Source of the DNA: Pedobacter sp. UBA1654
Lineage (GTDB): Bacteria > Bacteroidota > Bacteroidia > Sphingobacteriales > Sphingobacteriaceae
Reading direction: 5' to 3'
Length of the DNA stretch: 12,021 nt
Assembly: GCA_002320935.1 (NCBI GenBank)
Contig: DCLG01000023.1
Span: forward strand, 38,257-50,277
The notes beneath the pieces are model-generated. The model searched no databases. It was given only the letters and a program-made list of their open reading frames with translations, and was not told the origin of the DNA. The position numbers and the translations under genes are program-made. Shown one piece after another: positions 1 through 7,600 of the stretch. The stretch's first letter is position 1; the number at the start of each line of letters is the position of its first letter.

Positions 1-545
1 ACCCTAACCCGCGTAATCGTTTCACCCTGTGCCTTTACCGAACCGTCTTTAGCGACTTCCATTCCAGGTACCCGCTTCAGAACATCTTCCACTACGGCAT
101 TCTCCCGTACCTTAAATGAGCTTGCATTAAATTCAAGCGTGTCTTTCTTTACGATCACGGGAGGTGCATCACCTTTTATCTCCACAGTATTCAGATTCAG
201 TCCGTCGTCAGCCATTAATAGTTCTCCAAGATTGACGCTTCCAGTGGCTGGAGCAATATTAAAATCTTTGTTCACATTTTGCAGACCTAGATAAGCCACA
301 TATAAACGATAGGCTCCAGGTGCCAGACCTTTGATTGTAAATACACCTTGTGCGTTGGTTGTCGTTGTACCTACAACGGTAGAATCTTTCAGATTTCGAA
401 CAGCCACCGTGGCATATTCTACTGCAGACTTGTCTTTTTCAATGCTAACCTTTCCGGTTACAGAGCCATTACGGTCCTGTGCAGAAGCACCAAAGCCAAG
501 AATTAGAAAAAAAAGAAAGGTAATGGATTTCGTAAAAGTTTTCAT
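1..545 (-). CDS. Outer-membrane beta-barrel protein with carboxypeptidase-regulatory-like and plug domains, 3' end cut by window edge
   Basis: The gene starts at an ATG (545-543) and stays open for 181 codons to the left edge, so only the N-terminus is visible. Residues 1-22 form a signal peptide: Lys2 and Lys6, a hydrophobic core FLFFLILGF, then ASA before Gln23. Residues about 27-110 resemble a CarboxypepD_reg-like beta-sandwich (GSVTGKVS, YATVAVRNLKDSTVVGTTTT, GVFTIKGLAPGAYRLYVAYLG). Residues about 120-181 resemble a TonB-receptor-type plug (VEIKGDAPPVIVKKDTLEF, then VVEDVLKRVPGMEVAKDGSV). This layout is typical of the Bacteroidota outer membrane beta-barrel family (OMP_b-brl_3 type) and also of some TonB-dependent receptors. 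The two cannot be separated without the missing C-terminal barrel. The substrate is unknown. No SusD-like partner or sensor gene is visible. It lies 129 nt beyond the small lipoprotein gene and has its own -7 box, so it is probably transcribed separately. Confidence 0.88.
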   Translation of the reverse strand, partial: MKTFTKSITFLFFLILGFGASAQDRNGSVTGKVSIEKDKSAVEYATVAVRNLKDSTVVGTTTTNAQGVFTIKGLAPGAYRLYVAYLGLQNVNKDFNIAPATGSVNLGELLMADDGLNLNTVEIKGDAPPVIVKKDTLEFNASSFKVRENAVVEDVLKRVPGMEVAKDGSVKAQGETITRVR

Positions 546-551
546 GTATGA

Positions 552-600
552 CCTATGGGTGAAATTACCCCGGTAGGACTTCATAAAACCTTTAAGGTTT
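552..600 (-). promoter_or_regulatory. Potentially structured 5' leader of the barrel-protein gene (two small hairpins)
   Basis: Two inverted repeats sit between the -7 box and the start codon. The distal one, 600-586, reads AAACC-TTTAA-GGTTT (5-bp stem, 5-nt loop). The proximal one, 577-552, can fold as CCTA/TAGG plus GGGT/ACCC around an AATTTC loop, with a 3x1 internal loop, and ends 6 nt before the ATG. The second could affect ribosome access; the first could also be a DNA operator. Both stems are short and no known riboswitch or leader family is recognised. Confidence 0.25.
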
Positions 601-617
601 ACTAAAGGATATTAAAT

Positions 618-625
618 CAAAAGTA
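618..625 (-). promoter_or_regulatory. Candidate -7 box (TACTTTTG) for the barrel-protein gene
   Basis: The minus strand reads TACTTTTG, an exact match to the Bacteroidota -7 consensus TAnnTTTG. Transcription would begin near 611, giving a leader of about 66 nt. No TTG lies at the usual distance upstream: the nearest ones leave gaps of 12 and 29 nt, against 19 nt at the gcvH promoter. This would therefore be a one-box promoter that may need an activator. Confidence 0.45.
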
Positions 626-674
626 ACATTTAAAATACAATGTACTTAGCTGCACAACTTAAACAGTGGCTGGT

Positions 675-809
675 TTAGCCATGTACCATGTGCGCTTTGC
701 TGGTGTTGCTGCTCACTTTAGGACAGTCACAACCGGATTTGAAGATCCGGCAGGCCGATAAGCTGCTGAGCAGGCAAAGGGCAAGTAAAAATTTAAAGCT
801 ATTTTTCAT
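675..809 (-). CDS. Small lipoprotein, 44 residues
   Basis: The ATG (809-807) overlaps the last 11 nt of the vanZ-like gene in another frame, and the stop TAA is at 677-675. The product begins with Lys2 and a hydrophobic stretch (FKFLLALCLLSSLSA), followed by the lipobox LSAC with Cys20 as the predicted lipidated residue after signal peptidase II cleavage. The mature part is only 25 residues (RIFKSGCDCPKVSSNTSKAH, then MVHG) and carries a Cys27-Asp-Cys29 pair and a His near the end. The signal peptide, the lipobox and the placement at the end of a tight gene string make this a real gene in my view, despite its length. The stop-start overlap suggests coupled translation with the vanZ-like gene. 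No function is recognised. The CDC motif and histidine could bind metal or form a disulfide, which is speculation. Arg21 follows the lipid cysteine, so export to the surface cannot be predicted. Confidence 0.72.
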   Translation of the reverse strand: MKNSFKFLLALCLLSSLSACRIFKSGCDCPKVSSNTSKAHMVHG

Positions 810-1194
810 AATCTTTTTTATGTAAAAGCACGTAACTGAAAACCCCCATCATCACACCAATCATATCACAGCCAAAATCCCACCACTCGGCAGAACGATA
901 CGTGAAGAATAAAGCTTGTAAAAACTCGATACCTGCACCAATGCAAGCCGTGATCAGAATGATTTTGAAGATGGTTAAAGTCCGGAAGCGGTAATTGTGC
1001 TGATAGTTTATTTTGCCATAAAACATCAGCACGGTAAGCACATAAAAGAAACCGAGATGCACAAGCTTGTCAAAGCCTTCAAAGAACAACCCGGTATTAG
1101 ATGCACCCTCTGTACGCATGCAACAGAGGATTATAATAAGAAGTGTCCAGGCAATTGCCCATGCCTGGTACTTTAACTCTTTTAATAGCTGCAT
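799..1194 (-). CDS. VanZ-like family membrane protein
   Basis: A 131-residue protein with four likely membrane helices, at about residues 11-26, 43-60, 75-97 and 108-124. It shows the VanZ-like conserved pattern: Asp42-Lys-Leu-Val-His46 before helix 2, Glu90-Phe-Leu-Gln93 at the end of helix 3, Arg100, and the run WWDFGCDMIG (Asp106, Asp110) leading into helix 4. VanZ itself gives low-level teicoplanin resistance in enterococci, but most Bacteroidota members of this short family have no demonstrated role, so no resistance function should be inferred. The ATG lies 3 nt after the gcvH stop, so the gene depends on the gcvH transcript. Its 3' end overlaps the start of the small lipoprotein gene. 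The family call is firm; the biological role is unknown. Confidence 0.87.
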   Translation of the reverse strand: MQLLKELKYQAWAIAWTLLIIILCCMRTEGASNTGLFFEGFDKLVHLGFFYVLTVLMFYGKINYQHNYRFRTLTIFKIILITACIGAGIEFLQALFFTYRSAEWWDFGCDMIGVMMGVFSYVLLHKKDYEK

Positions 1195-1197
1195 TTA

Positions 1198-1578
1198 TTA
1201 AGCGCCGATTAAAGCCTGATAAGCTTCAGCATCTAATAAACCGTCAAGATCTGCAGGGTTTGAAAGGGTCACTTTAACCATCCAGCCTTCACCATAAGCA
1301 TCTGTATTCACAAGCTCAGGATTGTCGTTTAATGCAGGATTGGTTTCCAGTATCGTTCCGGTAACTGGCATGAAAAGATCAGATACGGTTTTTACAGCTT
1401 CTACAGTTCCGAAAACATCATCAGCTGCAACTTCATCACCAACGGTGTTGATGTCAACATAAACGATGTCACCAAGCTCGCGCTGTGCAAAATCAGTAAT
1501 TCCAATAATGGCATGTTCACCATCAACCTTAACCCATTCGTGGTCTTTCGTGTATTTCAACTCTGCTGGAAAATTCAT
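1198..1578 (-). CDS. gcvH: Glycine cleavage system H protein
   Basis: A 126-residue lipoyl carrier that shuttles the aminomethyl group between the P, T and L proteins of the glycine cleavage system in the cytoplasm. The N-terminus [20 protein letters not shown] is characteristic. The lipoylation motif [15 protein letters not shown] carries the acceptor Lys63. The C-terminal stretch ([18 protein letters not shown]) completes the family pattern, and the length is normal. I chose the ATG at 1578. An in-frame TTG at 1599 would add seven residues, but it lies inside the -7 promoter box and the extension has no family counterpart. The gene has its own promoter after sprA and is followed 3 nt later by the vanZ-like gene. 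The gcvP, gcvT and lpd partners are not in the window. Confidence 0.97.
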   Translation of the reverse strand: MNFPAELKYTKDHEWVKVDGEHAIIGITDFAQRELGDIVYVDINTVGDEVAADDVFGTVEAVKTVSDLFMPVTGTILETNPALNDNPELVNTDAYGEGWMVKVTLSNPADLDGLLDAEAYQALIGA

Positions 1579-1596
1579 ATCGTGTTTTGTTTTTGT

Positions 1597-1627
1597 CAAA
1601 GGTAACTAATCTGGTCCTTTATGCAAA
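1597..1627 (-). promoter_or_regulatory. Bacteroidota-type promoter for gcvH
   Basis: The minus strand has TTTG (1627-1624), 19 nt, then TACCTTTG (1604-1597), an excellent fit to the Bacteroidota TTTG / TAnnTTTG promoter. The predicted start of transcription is near 1590, leaving a leader of about 12 nt before the gcvH ATG. The promoter lies wholly in the 70-nt gap between sprA and gcvH, so gcvH, the vanZ-like gene and the lipoprotein gene can be expressed apart from sprA. Confidence 0.7.
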
Positions 1628-1648
1628 TGTTAATTCGTTCCACAAACG

Positions 1649-4600
1649 CTAGTTCAGGGTCACCCGAAGGCTAAATCCGAAGTTGCTGTAAGCCGTATTA
1701 TAGCTCATAGACGTGTAGGGTTTGGTGATGTTCGAATCATAGAACAGCCGCACATTGAACCGTTGATTTAACATGTAGTCAACACTTGGACGCAGGGCTA
1801 TGTTTTTCGCCCCTGATGATACTTCCGCTTCATCTACATCTGCACGGTAAATCACCGTTTTATTATCGCGGACAGCAACGTCAAGTTTTATGTCCATGTT
1901 ATTGTCCAAACGTACTTGCTGAAACAAACCAAAGGGAAACCTGAACCGGTTGGTACGGTAGCCCAGGCCAAACACCAGGTTGTTCTCTGACAGCTGCGCC
2001 AGCTGGTTGTTTGCCAAACTTAAGCCGAGTAACCGGCTCTTGCCGATCTCGAAATTTGCTGTCAGGTTGTTCTTCAACCGGGTATCTACACCAATCAATG
2101 GTGCAAACTGCTCCGCAATAGTGATCTGACTATACTGGTACTGCGGAAGAAAATTGTTGTTCAAATCCCTGCTGCTTACTGACCCGTCACGTTCCTGATA
2201 CTGCTGCAGCGAGTTAAAGCTGTTCACTGCATATGTAGACCGGTACGAATGCCTGATGTCGATTGACTTGAATGTCTCCTGCATAAAAGCCAGTCTTGAT
2301 AATCCGCTATAGTTGATCCGCCAGTTGGGTAGCGGGATCTTTGGAAAACCTTTTAGACGTACCGATGAGGCGTCCTGACCAGTATACGCAGCCAGGAATG
2401 ATGCGACAATCACATCCTGTGCACCCTCATTGTACCCATCAGCAAAATTTCCGGTAAGGCCCCTGGAGTTCACATTTTCTGCACCTAAGCGCTGTGAAAC
2501 GATGGCCCTATTGGCCATAAACCGCTGATATAATCCGGAGGCGGTACTGCCATTCTTATCCGAAAAAGCCGTTCTTAAGGAGATAAATGAAATGTTAAAG
2601 TCGCCAGTTGTATAAGGGCTCAGGTTCTCAAATGAGCCACTTTCATTGCTGTACCGGAAGTTGCTGGAAAAGTTCATCGTACGGTTCCGGTTTGCAGTGA
2701 GCGTAATCCTCAAATCACGAAAGGGCTCTATGGTGCTGGTCAGGCTCAGGTCTTCCCGCAATGTGTTCACGTACAGTTGTGACTGCAGCGTATCTCTTGT
2801 AAGCCATCCCCGGGCCAATGCACTCGCCCGCAGGTCACGCTGACTACCAAATACAAAGCCCAGACCAGGCGCACCGGTTACCTCATCTATACCCATGTAG
2901 TCCGCTCCTGGTAAATAACCTGGTAAAAAGGTGCCTTTAGTCTGTGTAAAAGCTGCGTTAACCGTTTTGATGCTGGTCAGTACGCCTACGAAAAACTTCG
3001 CAGCGGACTTGTTCTGATCTGTAGCAACCCGCTTTATAAAACCAAACTTGCTGTACAAAGTATTGAAGTTTAAAGTGGGATTAACCTGTATGTTCCTCGC
3101 GTTTTGAATGGTATTACCGAGGTTAATGTTGGGATCCCGCAAGGTCGATAAAGGCTCGGTCTGCCAATTGAAGTTACTACCATAACGTGTCGCCACATTG
3201 ATCCAGTTCAAACCCGGAATTTTGTTGATGGGTAGGTTATAGGTAACATTCAGATCGTGGTTGTAATCCGTTGTTCTACCCAAACGTTTCAGATTCTGCC
3301 AAAGGGTATCTGTTTTCAGCCCGTTGATCCGGCCTTCAGGCTCATCAATGATGGCGTAATTGGTAGCATCGAAATCCAGCGTCAGAGACCTGGTGAGATT
3401 CCATGATATGCCATATACCCGGGTTACCAGGAAATTCTTATTATAAGTTGTATTCACAGGTATAGCATTCGCAGGATCATTGTTCCGCAAGCTGTTTTCA
3501 GAATAATAGCGGTCAAAATCAATCCTGAAATTGATGGCACTCGGCAGCAGACTGAAGTTGATGTCTCGTAATAAAGCAAGTGTGTTCGACTTGATCAGTT
3601 TTTCAAAGGGCTGATACGATTTTGACTGTGCCGCATATCGATACTCCAGCGAGCCTCGATAGCTCTGTTGTATGTTATTTTCATTAATAAAATCCCGGTG
3701 AAAGTACTTTGTATACCCATAACTCAGGTTCAAATTTTCAATATCCCAGAGTCGTGGCTTCTTATCAGGATCAGTCCGTTCCTTATGTACATTGCTGAAA
3801 TTGATGCTGTTTCTGGTTGTATAATCCTGTGCATAGTTCAGGATGGCTTTCTTCTCCTCTTTGTTTGCTGGATCAAGTGCATTCTTCAGCTCGATATCAG
3901 GTGTTCTGGGGTCATACTGCGGCGTACTGATCTGGGCAGAAGCACTTATAAACATGGGAATGACCAGTCCGCTTTTCTTAGGGAAGAATTTACCCAGTTC
4001 CAGATTGGAGGACACATCGAAGAACGTGTTGTCGGCGCGGTTACGTTCAGATACTCTTTTCTCTATGGAACCAAAGCCAATGGTAGATTTACTTGCAGAG
4101 ATGTTCAGATCACCAAAATCAGCCAGCTTCGCAGATAAACCTGCTGTTGCGGCCCATCCTCCACGCTCGTCAAATTCCGTTAAGCGCAGTTCATTGAACC
4201 AAACCTGTGCATCTTTCTCCAAGCCATCGTCACCAGGGCGCAGATCCGGATTACGCAACGGGTTTTTAACCCCAAGCATGTAAAGCCGCACCTTGCTCAT
4301 ATTTGGCTGCCCTTTTACGGTTATAACGCTGTTCCCATCACTATAATCAAAAGGTATGTTTACCGGCCAAGCCTGCCCGTTTGGGAGTCTGGCACTGTTC
4401 CTGGCAATCTTCGCCTGTTGAAAACGCTCCAGCGCTATGTCAATCTTGTTCCTTTCCGGCCAAATGGCCGCCGGATCGCTTGTATTTGGCTGCGTTACAT
4501 ACAGGGGCTGTGTGTACTCGTAGTAATTGTCCTGATTGTCGGTACCAATCCGGATGAAAGCACTTACATCCTGATCATTCAGCACCCGGTTCCCAAGCGC

Positions 4601-7600
4601 TTCCAGGTGGACATACATCTCCAGCCTTTTATAGGATCGGAAATCATTTGTACCGGTTTTGAAGGTCGCCCGGCCATAACCGTCCCGCAGATTTCTCACA
4701 TTCAGGGATAAAGATTGTTCATTCTGACGTGTGTCATTGCGGAAATTGTTGAAATCTCGCTCCCGCTCAATGCCGGGCGGTACCACATAAGGAATTGGTG
4801 TTCTTTTACCATTCTCTTCTATGTTCACCGTTGCCAGTTCAACGCTGGAGTTGTCCGGTGCCGCAGGAATCAGAGCAGGATCTACAATAAGCTCCGAACC
4901 ATTATTCGTAGCATTATACTGGCGCCAATCGCCACGGACCAGCTGAATTTTTGCAAACCTCAACACCGCAGTATCTGCGAAATCCGTCAGGAACATACGG
5001 ATAAAGCGTACTGACTTGAAGTCCTGTATGTTGCCAAACTTCTGATCATAATTGGCAAGGGGAATGCGTAGTTGGTACCAGGTTACGGGTTGTGTCTGAC
5101 CATTTGCCAATCTTACTTGCGATACCACCTTATCTGTAACGTAGTTCCGGCCAACTTCCAGGTCCGCCGGACGCATGGAAACTTTATACTGGAAATACTC
5201 GTCAGACTGGGTCATATTGTTATCGCGGTTTACATCTTCGCCGTCTGGCAAAGATGTGGAAGCTGAATTCTCCAGGCCCAGTTCAGCCTGCGACTGCTGG
5301 GCAGTCTTTGAATTTCCATCCGGACCGTTAAAGTTTTCATAGCGTTTCAATATGCCGGCACGCGCCTGGTCCAGCGCTGGTCCCCGGTAAAAAGAGAAAT
5401 TGTCTGAAGAGGGATCTGCAGTTAAGGCTGCCGAAGCGTCGGGGTTCAGCTGTGCTTTGATCTGGTTCAATGCGGTAGTAAACTTCTGTTGTTCCTGAAG
5501 ATCAGATAAACCGTCCAGCCCCACATCCTGTGCACGCCTGATGTCCGGATTGTTGTCAAAGGCTTGCACCACCGGCTGAAGTTTTGGGACGCGACCCCAG
5601 TTCGTCTCGTCAAACTTGGTTGGGTCGTTATCAGCTGGCAGACCATTCTCCAGCGACTTCCTGCCGTCCTTCAATATGTCTTCTGAGATATTGCCCAGAT
5701 TAAAATACAGGTCGCCGGCCCCAGAATTGTTCGGTTTATAGATGTTGGGGTCCATCACCCATAACTCCAGGTATTCAATATTCAAAGACTCAAAATCGTT
5801 ACTCTCAATCCTGCGGAATAAACCTCCCCAGCGTGAACGGGGATTGTTCAGCTTCCCGTCCTGACCAAAACCCGTTGAGGTATAATTATACGGACCGCGC
5901 AGTGTCGGGTAGTAAGCGATGTCGAGTGTTGGCAGGTTTACTGCTAATCCTGTTGCCGTTTCTTTAAATGGAAAGACTTCTTGTTCTATAATCTCCCGCA
6001 CATAGTGATTGGAGAGTTCATTGCGATCATTTCGCAGATAAGTTGGTAATGTAGAAGCGGTACGATTGTAAAAGCTGGGGTCAATGTTGTAAAAAGCAAT
6101 TTTTGCGCGGTTGTAACCATAGCCCAGGTTATCTATTAGTTGCGATTCGGGAAATTGTTGTGGGGTACCTGAGAGTTGCCAGGCAATAGCACTCTTTAAA
6201 TCGATCACCGTTCTTGACGCTTCAAAGTCGTCCAGATAACTGGTACCGCCTTTACTTCCATCTGCATTCAAGGCATTCGGATGGCCCGGAACTAACTGTG
6301 CAAACTCCCCAAACAGCGTCACGGCAGATGGAGCCTTTGTAGAAATGAAGGGTAGCTTATCTACCATCCGCGTCAGGAACCTCGAAGGACTGCTATAATT
6401 GAAGTCCATGCCCCAAATGGTATTGTTGATGGGTTCCTCACCAAAGTTTACCTTTGCGGTTAGTGGCTTTTCCGAAAGGTTCATTATCGTTGCACCGAGA
6501 TTTAGTTTGTTACTGGCCCGGTAATCCAGGCGGGTTCCAAATAGTGACCGTTGTTGCAATCCAAAAAGTTCATTATTCTCTGTTGTGATCCGAATGGGCT
6601 GACCTGAACTTAAAATTGCAGTATTCAATATCTTTACACGGCCGGACATATAGTCTACGGTATAATCATTGCCTTCCTGAAGGGGGATGTTGCCGGCAAA
6701 GACCTTTACCGATCCCTCAGGTACATTTATGGCGTTCAGATTAAATTCGGAAGACACTTCACTTTGGTAACCACCTCTAATGATATACCTGTTCTGGCGG
6801 GTAAAAAGCTGTCGTGCAACGACCTGAGTGGAGTCATATAGTGCCGGAAACGTGTACCTCGCGGCAAGCGCAGCTTCTGCCGGACTAAATTGTGCAGCCA
6901 GATCATTCCCAAAGGGTTCAATCACCGGAAATATAATCCGGCCGTTTAATGGATCGATTGTAATGTAACCTTTTCGGCTATTTGAAGCGAATCCCGAAAG
7001 GGAGGCGTTTGATGTGGTGGTCCCAGAGGTACCCGGGTTATTTGTGCCAAATGGCTGATGTTCTGCCTGGAAGTCAAAGAAGCCATCAGGTTTTTTTTCA
7101 TCCTGCTGATTTAACCTGTCTAGTCCGGTAATATCAATCCAAAGGCGATTTTGGGTACGTTGTCCTTCCGTGATTGCAGGCCGTTCGATACCGGAACTTT
7201 CATCGATCCGGAAAATGTCCAACTTAAAATTTTGTGGAGAGATCTGATATCCACCAATCGCATAGATGTTCTTCATCATCAGATCCCAGATTGGCAGATT
7301 GGTTTTCGTGGTCTCGTTCTTCAGTAACTTGGCGTACAAGACATTTGGTGTACTTTGATTGAAGGAGATATCTGTGGAGAACTCTCCTACCTGGTACTCC
7401 ACACCGTTAAATGTGTATCTGTATGCCACGGCGAGCACTTCATCGGCATTCAGTGCGTTATTCAACGAAATATAACCAAGTTGGGGATGAAAGTTGTACT
7501 CCCGGTCGGTCAATTTCCGGGCATAGGTTAATTTAGCGAAGTTGTCCGTTGCGCCGCTTGCCTGGAAAAAAGCACTCACATCATTGGAGTTTGTGAAACG

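Noticed and set aside
1..9. Telomere-like ACCCTAACC at the left edge
   Set aside because: It is a single copy and lies within the coding frame of the barrel protein (codons for Arg-Val-Arg), not in a repeat array.
664..683. Possible terminator after the small lipoprotein gene (TGGCT-AAACC-AGCCA stem)
   Set aside because: The stem is only 5 bp, contains the stop codon in its loop, and is followed by just three T residues, so it is too weak to call a terminator.
688..825. Plus-strand 45-codon ORF beginning MCALLVLLLTLGQSQ, which looks like a signal peptide
   Set aside because: It lies antisense to the small lipoprotein gene, and its Leu-rich start is the reverse complement of that gene's Ser/Lys/Asn-rich tail. 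The minus-strand frame has a true lipobox and better gene context.
799..1194. Reading the VanZ-like protein as a glycopeptide-resistance gene
   Set aside because: There is no vanA-type cluster nearby, and Bacteroidota carry this short family as an ordinary chromosomal gene next to gcvH. The name reflects domain similarity only.
3668..4283. Two overlapping plus-strand ORFs of about 150 codons opposite sprA
   Set aside because: They run antisense to the conserved SprA coding sequence, show no recognisable domain, and have no promoter or neighbour. They are open only because of the codon pattern of sprA.
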